Source of the DNA: Sipunculus nudus
Taxonomy: Eukaryota; Annelida; Sipuncula; Golfingiida; Sipunculidae
Length of the DNA stretch: 64,000 nt
NCBI GenBank assembly: GCA_026874595.1
Contig: CM049306.1
Coordinates: forward strand, 101,073,142 to 101,137,141
Direction of reading: 5' to 3'
The notes under the pieces were generated by a model. That model had not been told where the DNA came from. It did not search any database and saw only the letters and a list, made by a program, of their open reading frames with translations. Made by a program: the position numbers and the translations under genes. Positions within the stretch are counted from its first letter, which is position 1; the number at the start of each line of letters is the position of its first letter. Positions 10,991-22,124 of the stretch are shown one piece after another.

Positions 10991-13900
10991 CAAACAAATT
11001 AAATATGATTTAAAGCCACACCCTAGCTGAGCATATACAACAATTGATCTGAAAAGATAATAATAATTGATCTGAAAAGACAAAGATCACGAAAAACGAG
11101 CTGGCTTTAAAAGCCCTTAATGGCGTATTGAACATCCAGAACAAACCTATGAACCCCTCCAAGTAGACCCATATGACATTTCTCGGTAACCGTTTGGAAT
11201 TTGACTTTCTAAATAAGGTGTCAATGGATATAACACAACAATAAAATAAATGGTTTACGTATATTTCATATAATGTTCGACTAGAGCCAAACAACGATTT
11301 TTTAACAAATGTAACCATGGAGAGAAACTACAAAGCTGCTGCAGCACACTAACTGAATTTGGTGCATCCGCACATTAGTTCTTGCTGAACAATACATACA
11401 AATTGGTCAAATTAGCACTTTTTTAAATTTATTTAACATGGTTTGTACAAAGTAATCATAAATAATTTCTGAGTTATGGTCCCATGGCTCAGGTTGATAG
11501 CGTTCGGTTGTCTGCAGGTGTGGAGAAAACCGGAGAAAAACAGTGTTCCACCTACGGAGGGGCGGCCCGCCCCGGGCGGCACATGTTGGGTGCGGCATTT
11601 TGGTGAATTGGTGTGTAGAAATGGCATGAGGAGTTCCTCAAAAAGTACACATTTAAAGGTACAAATGCGATATTTTCAAGGATTGATGGGAAAATTTGAA
11701 TGTTTGGTTCTCCAGTTACAGTTATTTAAAGAATGATAAACTGGTCAGTTGTAAATGGAATCAATAAAAAGATTCGCGAACGGTCTCTATAGGCAAGATA
11801 AGCAGAAAGAAATACAGATATGATGTTTTTCTTTATGAGATCAGCGGTCTTGTAATGCCAGAATGCTATCACGAAAGTGACCAGTCATGCATAGGCGTGC
11901 ATTTAGGGTCGTCTATGTTTACAGAAATCCCCAGGGGACACTAACCAGGGAGAAATTCTGTCAGAAGACCAATCCCCATACCATGAGGAATGGGTGTCTC
12001 TCTTACATATTGTGCGGAAATGGTGCTCTTTCCTCGGAATGAATAAAGAATTTCCACTCTTGAATTCACCAAAATAACATGATAGTTAAAAAGCCTGAAA
12101 CAAACTAAAATACCCTTTTCCATGATTCCCCATATTCTTACAACGGTCTCGTTAAAATACAAACGTTTAAACTAACCTGAACTTATTGAGTATAGTATTC
12201 TATCTACATTTCTGTATCTTTTGATTTACCTCTGGTTATAGAATTTGATATTAATATGACATGATATTTAATATAGCGTGAATAGTAACACTCTTTCGCC
12301 TAGACCTATGTAGGGGTTATTGTCTTTAAGATGGCATATGTAATTACATTTTAAATATAAATCTATAATAAATGTCCGGGAGATACCCCCTGGCGACTAT
12401 GCCACACGTTCGACATACGCAACAAGTATCAGTGTTACTGTTTATAGTTGAAAACTTAAATATAAATAAAGATATTTTGCCTGTACTGTTATTAACCGTT
12501 TAACTGCATGATCCACTACATATGATGCAATTGTCAAATTGCAATATATTTAGTCAAATTGTGTCAAATTATTTTAAGTAAATTACTTAATATATAATAT
12601 AATATATATTTCAGTGATATTATTATTTGAAATTTGATGAAATACTTTATTGAATGGCAAATAATCACTATTTCATAAAATAACATGTGCAGAAGGTGCA
12701 GAAACATTGTCACTTATTCTTAAAAGAAATTCATGTAATCTTGAATTAAAGCATTGATTTTACTATGAGGATATTGTGATTAATAAAAAATCCCAATATA
12801 TACAAACATTTGATTTTTTGTCTAAAAATATTTAACATGCCCTTTATAGCTGATGAATAGCCCGGCGCGTTTCGAATAAAGACTAAAGTTTAAGTGCCTT
12901 GCTTGCTTCAGCGCAATGCATATCACAGTGCTCTATTATAGGTGTAGCTGCTGTTATATGCGATAACAATAGGGGGAATTATAGAAGTGACAAGGTATTT
13001 ATATGCGTTCTGAACTGAATAACACTCACCAAATGAAATTTTACCATGTTGAGTTTAAGCTAATAATAAATCGTCTGTTCATGAAAAATTAAGTTACAAC
13101 AATATATGTGTATCCTGCCATGTACATAATTTTTTTTCTAATTGCAATTTGTTCTAATATGTGTGCTTCATAATGAAATATACTTGATTAATTGACGTCA
13201 GAGCGACCTTTTTATTTACTATAGCACAGAGGTTACTTTTCTTTTATGAGTCGCGGAATATTCCCTGTTTCCGAATTCATCGATATACATGGACCTTCGT
13301 TGTTGACACCTAAAAGCATATAACAAATAAATTGACGTGATATGTTTCCGTATTTGTCCAGTTTTGTAATCCATTGTTGGAGGGGCGAAAATTTTCCGAC
13401 CGTCCTGCGCGGGATAAAGGCAAGTTACGCCGCCGGAGAAACCCATCGACCTCAATTGGACGCGCAACTATACTACCCGGGTCGCCAGCGGAGAGAGCCG
13501 AGCCTTTTACCCCTCGACTGTCCAGGCCACTCTAAATGCTTGTCTGTATTCCATTTGTAATTGCTGGCCGCGCAACTTCAAATTTCTTCATTTGTCATTG
13601 CATTTTGTGATTACTAATCAGAAGCCATGTTCCATTTTCAGCTCAGGTATTTCAAATGTACAAGGCATTTTGTTTACATTTTCAGGTATTTTTTAATATA
13701 TCATATGAATTTATAAATAAGCGTAGCTAATATAATGGTAAAAAGTTATATGAATGATGCTATGTTTTTTATTATTTAATTAGTGAATAAATACCGTAAT
13801 TGACGTAATGAGGGTCCCTATCGTAATGAGCGCCCACCTTAATTTTTTAAAAGATATCTTTGGGGAATCGGAAGGGATGAGACATTATCACCTAAGCAAA

Positions 13901-14127
13901 AATAGCAGTACTGACGGTCACAGTTATTTTGTTTGATGATTTTGTTGGCGTGAAATTATTTCGGCCCATAAATACTGGTTAACGAAAGGAAATTTACCCT
14001 AATGAGCGCCTAAAAGTTTCACCAGAATCCTTAAAGAAAGTCATATATGACCGTAGAACAGCATCACATTTGCCCTGCCAGGGTTGTAGTATTTTTACTA
14101 CTATAATGCTTATAAAAACGTGATTCC
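10991..14127. other. Gene-free stretch with minor repeats
   Basis: No coding region is supported. A GC-rich inverted patch (ggggcggcccgccccgggcgg) lies near 11559-11579. A CpG-richer patch lies near 13375-13510. A segment near 13790-14030 holds repeated 'taatgagcgcc' motifs that also occur inverted near 32575-32605, so it is probably an old interspersed repeat. The rest is AT-rich. Confidence 0.5.
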
Positions 14128-14454
14128 ATGTACTGATAGACGTGACTCACTGCCAGCTCTTATCATTAAAGCTCTGTAAAGTCCATATGGTGAATCCCTG
14201 TATTTGCATAAATGGGCGTCACAAGGCTCTTTGAAGACCTGACGCTTCCCCCGCATTTGCATATGAGGCCGTCACGCCTCACGTGAAGGGCATCGTTGCT
14301 TTGAGAACGTCAACAGCGGTCCCTTATAGGCGATAGACATCTGAACCCGCTTGGTACCTCGCACAAAAATCATGTTTTTAGGTACCCCATACACGGACCT
14401 TCGTGTTCTATGATTCATCTCTGTTGTTCGAACATTACGGTCCATGGGCCAAAT
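14128..14454 (+). repeat. Left copy of the 327-bp direct repeat flanking the LINE (target duplication)
   Basis: Read base by base, this matches 20423-20749 with no difference I could find, and the lengths agree exactly. It begins where the right copy follows the poly(A) tail and ends where LINE sequence starts (..gggccaaat). It contains two POU octamers ATTTGCAT (14202-14209 and 14255-14262). It is best read as a target-site duplication, though far longer than usual. Confidence 0.85.
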
Positions 14455-14762
14455 TGATAGATAGATGGCGCTGATCGAGTAGCACGCAGGTAAGGACTGG
14501 CTCCGACGTTTTCAGTTAAAAAAAGTTGATATGTGGGTCAAGGTGATATAATTCATGTTTGACACGTAACTTATCTATATTGGAGACAATCTGTAGAGTC
14601 GTTCATAGGTATTAAATGTAAGATTACTAAAAAAAACATTGATTTCTACCTGGGTTAACTCTGCTTGACAACGCAGCGTCAAGGCGTCCATGTTGTAAAC
14701 AAATGCTAGACCCCCCCCCCCCCCCCCCCCCCCCGTATCAGATCACCCTTTCCCTTCTATGT

Positions 14763-15698
14763 ATGGCAGGTACACCTTCACAAAAGAGAATCTTGAGTGA
14801 CTCATCTGGGGATTCTTCAATTAAATATCAGGACAAAAAACGTACCAATATGAGTAGATTAGGACTTGAATCATCCTATGATGATCCTCCAGCTAGTTTA
14901 GAATTTAAGGACGACAAAGCTCCTATTATAATTGAGGATTCAGAAAAATTTACCTTGTTTTTTACTCAAGCCTTAACTTGTGAATCTGTACAAACAACAC
15001 TAAAAAATATAATTGATGCAGCTGTTGAACAAAGACTCACAGTGTATGAACAAAAAATCGATGAACTCTCAAATCGGGTAGTACAGCTTGAGGACTCTGT
15101 TGTTAAAATGAAAGAGGAGCTGGATCAACAGCAACAGTATTCAAGAAGAAACTCTGTTCGCATTGTTAATTCTTGGACTGAACAGAACGATGAGGACACA
15201 GAAAGTATGTTTGTAAAAATGGCCAGAGATCATATGGGACTGGAACTTTCTCATAGAGACATAGAGCGCTCCCACAGAGTTGGGCGACCAGGATTACAGG
15301 ATAAACCCAGACAAATCCTGGTCAAGTTCCATTCACACAAAACAAAAGAGTTAGTGATGAAGGCAAAATCCAAGCTTAAAATGTCAGGTGAGAGAACGAA
15401 AGGGATCTATGTCAATGAGGACTTAACTCGAACACGATTAGGCATGTTGCAGTCAGGATTACGCCTCAAGCGCGACAATCTCGTTAAAGACTGTTGGACC
15501 ATCGACGGAGTTTTGTTCATAAGGGACCAGGCATCCAAGACGCACCGTTTCACGAGCCCGCGCAAACTACAGGCATGGACTGAACACCTGGAACAAAACC
15601 CCCCGGCAACGTACAGTGAGGCAATCTGTAATTTCCCACAGATGGCCTCCACGCCGATTGTTAGTACTCTGAAATCTAGAGCAGCCCGCCCTGTTTAA
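14763..15698 (+). CDS. LINE ORF1 protein (L1 ORF1p-like nucleic-acid chaperone)
   Basis: ORF1p binds element RNA and acts in the RNP during target-primed reverse transcription. I start it at the ATG at 14763 (MAGTPSQKR), giving 311 residues; the frame also opens at 14703, but that start reads through the poly-C run as a proline tract. Residues about 100-145 look like a coiled coil (VEQRLTVYEQKIDELSNRV). A YSRRNSVRI block follows, then RSHRVGRPG and an ILVKFHSHKTK segment typical of the L1 ORF1 RRM, then a C-terminal domain with YVNEDLTRTR. There is no CCHC knuckle. No disabling change is visible. It is followed by a spacer and ORF2 on the same strand. Confidence 0.85.
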   Translation: MAGTPSQKRILSDSSGDSSIKYQDKKRTNMSRLGLESSYDDPPASLEFKDDKAPIIIEDSEKFTLFFTQALTCESVQTTLKNIIDAAVEQRLTVYEQKIDELSNRVVQLEDSVVKMKEELDQQQQYSRRNSVRIVNSWTEQNDEDTESMFVKMARDHMGLELSHRDIERSHRVGRPGLQDKPRQILVKFHSHKTKELVMKAKSKLKMSGERTKGIYVNEDLTRTRLGMLQSGLRLKRDNLVKDCWTIDGVLFIRDQASKTHRFTSPRKLQAWTEHLEQNPPATYSEAICNFPQMASTPIVSTLKSRAARPV

Positions 15699-16286
15699 AG
15701 CAGGTACATTCATACTGGATTTTAAATAACCATTTGTTAATCATGTTATTGTTGTTGATATGAGAGTTTAGGATTGTTATATGTGTGCTGAATATCATAA
15801 AATAATAAAAATAATAAATGGATTATATACATATAATTAACATTCTTTTTAAAATATTCTGTATTAACAATAAAATCCAATAGCCAATATAAAGAAGAAC
15901 TACTCTTCATACCTTATAATTAACATCGGAGCCAGTCAACCATTTCGTGCCCCAAATTTTTTATCTATCTTTAAGATTAGACATCTTATTTGAATTCCGA
16001 ATAAGATTCCGGAATTCTGTCCTGATTGGACTTTTTTGGGAGTTACCTCGATTATCGCCAAGTGTCTTTTCATGGTTACACTAACATTTATGCTATTAAT
16101 TGTGTTCACCATTGCAATCATACTACTTATGCATTCATTAATATCACAAAACATGGTTATTTATAGTGTAAAGACAAAAAGCCTGTCACAGGAGTTAAAT
16201 GTAAAAAATAGTTCAAACTTATTAAGAGAACATAAAGACAAAGCAGATATGCAGAGGGGTTACTTTATCTTCATCAGTAATTATTT

Positions 16287-19200
16287 ATGTCTGGTTTCTC
16301 AGTTATTACCCTAAATGTAAGAGGGTTGCGAGGGTACAGGAAAAGGAGGAAGATACTCCAATGGCTACTTGATCATGGTGGAGATAATAGTATTATTTTT
16401 TTACAAGAAGTCCACAGTTTAAAAAGTGATGAATATTCGTGGAGAAAGGAATGGCAGGGAGTTATTTATTATTCTCATGGTACAAACCAGTCTAAAGGAG
16501 TTGCCATACTTGTCGGTAAATACTTAGACTGTAAGGATATTATTGTGGAGAATGATCAGGAGGGACGAAGTCTCTTCTTGAGAGCGAATTTAAATGGTCA
16601 ACAATTCTTATTTATAAATACGTATGCACCAAACACTGAAAAGGGTCAAGTTGCATATTTAAAAGGCATTTCTGAAAAAATTACGAATTTTGATCTGGGT
16701 AATGATATTAAAATAATCTGGGGTGGAGATTTCAATTTTTGTTTCACTCGATCTGATACAGAAGGTGGAAATTATCACCCGAAGGTTAAGTCTATTCAAA
16801 CCATGAACAATATTATGCAGATGTATAGTTTAATAGACATTTGGAGGGTAAGGAATCCGACAAAGGAGAAGTTTACTTGGAGTAGTATGAGTCCCAGTAT
16901 GAAAAGGAGGCTCGATTATATCTTTATATCAAGCGATTTAAACAGTCAAGTAAACCAAGTGGATATTTTTTCATCAATATCAACTGATCACTGCGCTGTT
17001 AAATGTAATTTTTCTCCGTCCCATATGGTTAAACATGGTCCGTCCCACTGGAAGTTAAATGTATCGCTACTTGACGATACAAATTATGTAATAGAACTAC
17101 GACAGAATATCAAAAGATGGAAAAAAGAATATGAAAACATTGAAAACATTACAAAATGGTGGGAATATCTTAAATTTAAAATTAGAGAATTTTCCATCTG
17201 CTTCTCTAAAAGGAAACGCCAGAAAGAAAAACAGAAATTACACATACTGGAAAAACGATTGACGGAAGCTCAAAGTGTATCTTCCTTGCATGAATATGAA
17301 ATAATCCAACGGGAACTTGAGTCCTACTATGATAGAATAACAGATGGTCATATAATAAGATCCAGGGTTAATTGGTTTGAACATGGAGAACGTAACACGA
17401 AATATTTTTTAAACTTGGAAAAAAGAAATAAAACTAAATCCACAATACGAAAATTGTTATGTAATGAGAAAGAGATCAGTGACCAAAAATTAATATTGGC
17501 TGAACTAAGAAGATTTTATGAAAATAAATATAAGAGTAATAACTGTCTATCTAAGGAAGAGTGTCATGAATTGTTATCAAGTATGAACATCCCAAAATTA
17601 ACTCCAGATGAGGCAGCCAGCTGCGAGGGTCCTGTCTCGCAAAACGAGATTTTACATGTTCTTAAGCAAATGAAAAATAATAAATCTCCTGGAAACGATG
17701 GACTACCGAAAGAGTTCTACTTGAAATTCTTTGATTTGATCGGTAGTGATTTAGTTCTATGCTTAAATAAATGTTTTAAGGAAGGGAAACTCACTCCTTG
17801 TCAAAGGCAAGCAGTTGTGACCTTAATTGAAAAAACAGGTAAAGATAATCGCTTACTATCATCTTGGAGACCTATAAGTTTGGTCAATGTAGACTGTAAA
17901 ATAATAAGTAAAGTTATGGCGAACCGTATCAGAGCAGTTCTCCCTAATATAATAAATACGGATCAGACAGCCTTTGTGCCCGGTCGGAATATAAATGAAA
18001 CAAATAGAATAATTAGTGATATTGTTAACTACTGTTTCCAAGAAAATAAGCCACATATACTGTTCGCAGTGGATTTTGCAGCTGCATTTGATTCGATTGG
18101 TCATAATTATTTGTTCAGTGTGTTAGAAAAGTTTGGCTTTGGAGAAAGTTTTATCGGATGGGTCAAACTCCTCCACACAGATATTCAAAGCTGTATTATA
18201 AATAACGGTTATACAACAGGTTACATAAAAGTGGCAAAGGGGACTAGACAAGGGGATCCTCTAGCGCCGTACCTGTTTGTATTAGCTATTGAAATATTGG
18301 CAATAATGGTACGCCAATCTGTTGATATAAAAGGAATTACTATTAACGGGAACGAGATAAAACAATGTATATTTGCGGATGATACCACGTATTTTCTAAA
18401 AGACATAAATTCCATGAATGTTTTATGTACTGTTTTGAAGAAATTCACGAGATTATCATCATTCCAAGTGAATCAGGATAAATGTGAAGCCGCATGGATG
18501 GCAAAGTATGATATTAATGAAACCTTAGACGGTTTCAAATGGGTTGACTTGACAACAGATGCATTGAAAATCCTTGGATTATGGTATACTTATGACAAGA
18601 ACTTATCGAACATGTTAAATTTCAATAGAGTGCTTGGAAAAATAAGAACACTTCTAAACATATGGAAACAACGTTCCTTGACTATATTTGGTAGAAATAC
18701 GATTTTAAAGTCTTTAGGAATTTCAAAACTTACTTATATAACCAATGTTTTAGAACCACCGAAAGAATTCATCAAATCAGTAAAAGACGTGATGACAGAA
18801 TTTATATGGAACGGGAGAAAACCAAAAATAAAATATAATGTCATGATTAGTGGTTATGATAATGGGGGTATCAGGATGCCTGATCTTGAAACGACCATAG
18901 AAACACAAAGATTAATGTGGATTAAGAAAATCATTTCTGAGAATACCGAAAAATACTGTGTAATACCTAACTTTTATTTAAAAGCGTTTGGTGGCATAAG
19001 AAATATTAGTAGTAATACTGACCCTGTAGTATTCAGAGGAGGACTACCGGATTTTTATAGGCGCAGTTTTCACATATGGCAGTCCTTTACCTCAGGAGAA
19101 CCTGTTCTGGTTAAAACTGTTTTATCACAACAACTCTGGAATAATAAATATATTAAGATCGGAGGCAAGTCGGTTTATTTTCGATATTTTGATGAACTGG

Positions 19201-20054
19201 GTATAAAATATATATATGATTTGTATAATACAAGTGGTGAAAAAAGGAAATTAAGTGAAATCATGTCGAAGGACCGTAGAAATTATTGTAACTTTTACAT
19301 ACACTGGATGGCATTGCGAAAAGCTATCCCCAAAAAATGGGTGAATATGATTGATGACCAAGGTATAACATCTAGGGATATGTTAGTACAAGAGCGTAAT
19401 GTAATTGCTTTCAAAGATGTTATTTTAGATTTGAAGAACGTTTCATTCAGGAGTATATACGACAGAATTTTAACGAAGATAGTTTCAGTACCTACAAATG
19501 GAGAAAAACTGCTAAACAAATACGATTTTTTTAATTTGCAACAGGCTGTTGCTCTTGTTTACAGAACAACCTTGGACATGTACCTCATACAGTTTCAATT
19601 CAGATTTCTACATAATATACTTGCAGTAAATGTGAATCTATTTAAATGGAACATCGTTAATACAAAGAGGTGTTCTTATTGTTTTATTTCCAATGAATCT
19701 GTTCTTCACTTATTCTGTGAGTGTCATATATCAGTCACGTTTTATTTAAGAATAAAGTATTGGGCTGAAAAGGGAAAAATAACAATGCCAGTTCTAAGCC
19801 CAAAAATAATGTATATGGGTGTAGGTGAAGCTGAACACCAGAACATTATAAATTTAATTTTGTTGTTGTACAAATTCATTGTCTTTAGTAATAGATTAAA
19901 CTTGGTGCCTCCATCATTGAACTTATTCATAAAAAAACTCATTAATATTGAGTGCCTGGAAAGTAAAGTCGCTCAAAAAGCTAATAAATATGTTTTACAT
20001 GAGAAAAAATGGAAACCGATACTCCCGCTTATTGGGAAAAAGGGCTTTAACTAA
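16287..20054 (+). CDS. LINE ORF2 protein: APE endonuclease and reverse transcriptase
   Basis: 1255 residues, usual length for L1-group ORF2. Endonuclease (about 1-235): TLNVRGLRG, LQEVHS, INTYAPN, WGGDFNF, RRLDYIFIS and STDHCAVKC, which supply the Asn, Glu, Asp and His positions of APE nucleases. RT (about 440-760): SWRPISLVN, FAVDFAAAFDS, KGTRQGDPLAP near 650, and the catalytic FADD box near 695 (F in place of the common Y). C-terminal Cys/His motif CSYCFISNESVLHLFCEC (C-x2-C-x8-H-x4-C). The enzyme nicks target DNA and copies the RNA from the nick. There is no RNase H domain. No stop or frameshift is seen. An alternative upstream start was not needed, since the conserved block begins within five residues of this Met. 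Confidence 0.95.
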   Translation: MSGFSVITLNVRGLRGYRKRRKILQWLLDHGGDNSIIFLQEVHSLKSDEYSWRKEWQGVIYYSHGTNQSKGVAILVGKYLDCKDIIVENDQEGRSLFLRANLNGQQFLFINTYAPNTEKGQVAYLKGISEKITNFDLGNDIKIIWGGDFNFCFTRSDTEGGNYHPKVKSIQTMNNIMQMYSLIDIWRVRNPTKEKFTWSSMSPSMKRRLDYIFISSDLNSQVNQVDIFSSISTDHCAVKCNFSPSHMVKHGPSHWKLNVSLLDDTNYVIELRQNIKRWKKEYENIENITKWWEYLKFKIREFSICFSKRKRQKEKQKLHILEKRLTEAQSVSSLHEYEIIQRELESYYDRITDGHIIRSRVNWFEHGERNTKYFLNLEKRNKTKSTIRKLLCNEKEISDQKLILAELRRFYENKYKSNNCLSKEECHELLSSMNIPKLTPDEAASCEGPVSQNEILHVLKQMKNNKSPGNDGLPKEFYLKFFDLIGSDLVLCLNKCFKEGKLTPCQRQAVVTLIEKTGKDNRLLSSWRPISLVNVDCKIISKVMANRIRAVLPNIINTDQTAFVPGRNINETNRIISDIVNYCFQENKPHILFAVDFAAAFDSIGHNYLFSVLEKFGFGESFIGWVKLLHTDIQSCIINNGYTTGYIKVAKGTRQGDPLAPYLFVLAIEILAIMVRQSVDIKGITINGNEIKQCIFADDTTYFLKDINSMNVLCTVLKKFTRLSSFQVNQDKCEAAWMAKYDINETLDGFKWVDLTTDALKILGLWYTYDKNLSNMLNFNRVLGKIRTLLNIWKQRSLTIFGRNTILKSLGISKLTYITNVLEPPKEFIKSVKDVMTEFIWNGRKPKIKYNVMISGYDNGGIRMPDLETTIETQRLMWIKKIISENTEKYCVIPNFYLKAFGGIRNISSNTDPVVFRGGLPDFYRRSFHIWQSFTSGEPVLVKTVLSQQLWNNKYIKIGGKSVYFRYFDELGIKYIYDLYNTSGEKRKLSEIMSKDRRNYCNFYIHWMALRKAIPKKWVNMIDDQGITSRDMLVQERNVIAFKDVILDLKNVSFRSIYDRILTKIVSVPTNGEKLLNKYDFFNLQQAVALVYRTTLDMYLIQFQFRFLHNILAVNVNLFKWNIVNTKRCSYCFISNESVLHLFCECHISVTFYLRIKYWAEKGKITMPVLSPKIMYMGVGEAEHQNIINLILLLYKFIVFSNRLNLVPPSLNLFIKKLINIECLESKVAQKANKYVLHEKKWKPILPLIGKKGFN

Positions 20055-20383
20055 ATATTTTTTATCCATGTACCCTAATTTATGTCAAACTTCACTAGAA
20101 CACGTGATTATATAGCCTCTTCTATTATAATTCATAACTTCTGACAGACATGTTACCTACATAAGTCATGGTTAAATTTGAGGTTTCTGGAATCATATAC
20201 ATAAGTAGTTAAGATGTGAATGTTTTTTGTAACTTACATATTTTGTATATTTTGTATTTGTAAATATTGTGATCTGAAATGTAACCTTGTGATTTCTTTT
20301 TAATGATGTCGATGATGACAGAAAGGTCTTGAAAAAAATAAAATCAATATTCTGAGACATCATAAGAAAAGAAGGAAGAAAAG

Positions 20384-20422
<39 letters not shown>
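20384..20422 (+). other. Poly(A) tail of the LINE
   Basis: About 38 uninterrupted A after an A/G-rich end, with AATAAA about 45 bases before. The right target copy starts immediately after it. The last A may belong to the duplication. Confidence 0.9.
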
Positions 20423-20425
<3 letters not shown>

Positions 20426-20749
20426 TACTGATAGACGTGACTCACTGCCAGCTCTTATCATTAAAGCTCTGTAAAGTCCATATGGTGAATCCCTGTATTT
20501 GCATAAATGGGCGTCACAAGGCTCTTTGAAGACCTGACGCTTCCCCCGCATTTGCATATGAGGCCGTCACGCCTCACGTGAAGGGCATCGTTGCTTTGAG
20601 AACGTCAACAGCGGTCCCTTATAGGCGATAGACATCTGAACCCGCTTGGTACCTCGCACAAAAATCATGTTTTTAGGTACCCCATACACGGACCTTCGTG
20701 TTCTATGATTCATCTCTGTTGTTCGAACATTACGGTCCATGGGCCAAAT
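20423..20749 (+). repeat. Right copy of the 327-bp direct repeat flanking the LINE
   Basis: Same as 14128-14454 by eye. The sequence continues as gtaagtgcat, so the uninterrupted locus reads caaat|gtaagtg, which resembles a 5' splice site. Octamers lie at 20497-20504 and 20550-20557. Confidence 0.85.
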
Positions 20750-22124
20750 GTAAGTGCATAGTAGACACTACCGCAACAAATGATAGTCCCTCTGCCGAGC
20801 TGACTGCAGCAGCTAGCAGCATTTGTGTTTGTTGCGGAATCAACAACCGTGATAAGATCATAGTTGTGGTCCATACCTGTACTCTGTGGCCGTTTAATGG
20901 TGAAATTTTAGACGGCACAAGCAAAAGTGCCTAAGGTCTAAAGGTGCTAAATATAAACATCAAATACATCCGGTTGTGTAATTGGTAGTAAATGAGTCTT
21001 TCAGGCAACATTACCACATTCTTACCTCAATATTTTAATGAAACATTATCCATTAAGATCCTTGCAAGCCCGCCGTGATTAAAACAAAGCAAACTTTAGG
21101 AACTTGTTGTGAGCGAACGTTGATCGACTGATACCCTGCACATTTCCCTATCAACGCCCACTTTTTCCAGTTCCAGCTGCGACAATATCGGAGCGGGGTC
21201 CAAATCTAAATCCCGTCGCAAAGGACTGTGGGATACTTCATACAATCATGGCGACGTCTTATCTATGTAAACATTATGTCTCTTGTAAAATTATGGATGT
21301 GTAAGGCAACTGAGTCTTACATTGATGCTATAACCTTTCAGAAGTTTTATTCAATACCCAAAGGCAACAACCAAGTAATTATTTTAGGTTGACACCGGAT
21401 AAAAAGTAACTTATGCGATTCCTAAGGGTCCCCATATTTGGAACATTCACGGTTGAAACTGCAGGGCCGAACTCAAGACTCAATCGTCTTCGGAAGAGAC
21501 AACATTTGTGTGAGCCCGAATATTGGTTCCCTTAGCCACTGTCAAATTGTCAACAAGCGGAGCGTGATCGTTTGAGCCAGCCGTTACATGTATTACATTC
21601 TGACTGCGTTCGTCGTGTCTGCACCTAAATATCTCACGCTGACTGGCTGAGCCAGAGTTTGTTATTTTTGTTTTAACAGGCCCACTTTGAAGACTGATGG
21701 TATGACGTCATTTGAAAAGACCTTAGATCAGCGAGGCGGTGTTATGTGGCGCTGACCTTCACATTACCACAGGAGTTCACCAGTCGATGAAATAGTCGGC
21801 CAGAGAGCAGTACTTTAGTTATATAAATTGCCAAATTAAAAAAATTTTACCAGTTCTTATTAAGCTTTGCGGAACAGCAAAGTAAGTTTGTTAATGGGAT
21901 CGAGGAATTATGTTTAACCATTGCATCGACTGGCCCAGTCTAGCACCACATTGACACGATGGAATCGTCCATACCGTATTTACGTCGCCTTCCTTTCTAA
22001 ATATATCAAAACCATCTGTAATGTGGAAGGGAAATTCAGTGTTCTAGCACGGACTTATCAGCGATCTCGCCGGTTGCATTAATTTTATTGGGAAAATTGC
22101 GCCGTATAGGACTCGGTCACTCTC
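20750..22124. other. No gene supported; CpG-richer patch
   Basis: An ATG in good context (caatcATGGCG) at 21249 follows a GC-richer stretch, but the frame closes after 18 codons and a splice structure cannot be proved. No repeats stand out. Confidence 0.4.

Larger units (their letters stand above)
14455..20422 (+). mobile_element. Full-length L1/Tx1-like LINE, both ORFs open
   Basis: Layout: a 5' UTR of about 300 bp with a 24-C run (14711-14734), ORF1 (14763-15698), a 588-bp spacer, ORF2 (16287-20054), a 3' UTR of about 330 bp with AATAAA near 20336-20341, then poly(A) of about 38 bases. ORF2 carries an APE-type endonuclease and an RT. Intact frames, a long pure poly(A) and unmutated flanking repeats point to a young insertion that could still be functional. 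Clade placement as L1/Tx1 rests on ORF1 style and ORF2 motifs seen by eye. Confidence 0.92.

Noticed and set aside
11559-11590. GC-rich palindromic patch as a terminator or origin
   Set aside because: Single short patch with no supporting context in an animal genome; more likely a repeat fragment.
14128-20749. LTR retrotransposon reading of the 327-bp flanking repeats
   Set aside because: The enclosed element has an APE endonuclease, an L1-type RT without RNase H or integrase, and a poly(A) tail abutting the right repeat, so the repeats are not LTRs.
20698-20934. 78-codon open frame spanning the right target copy and flank
   Set aside because: No recognisable domain, and the overlapping minus-strand frame is equally open; likely chance.
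21249-21305. Possible first exon (ATGGCG in good context after GC-richer sequence)
   Set aside because: Only 18 codons before a stop; possible donor and acceptor nearby are weak and no protein similarity was recognised.
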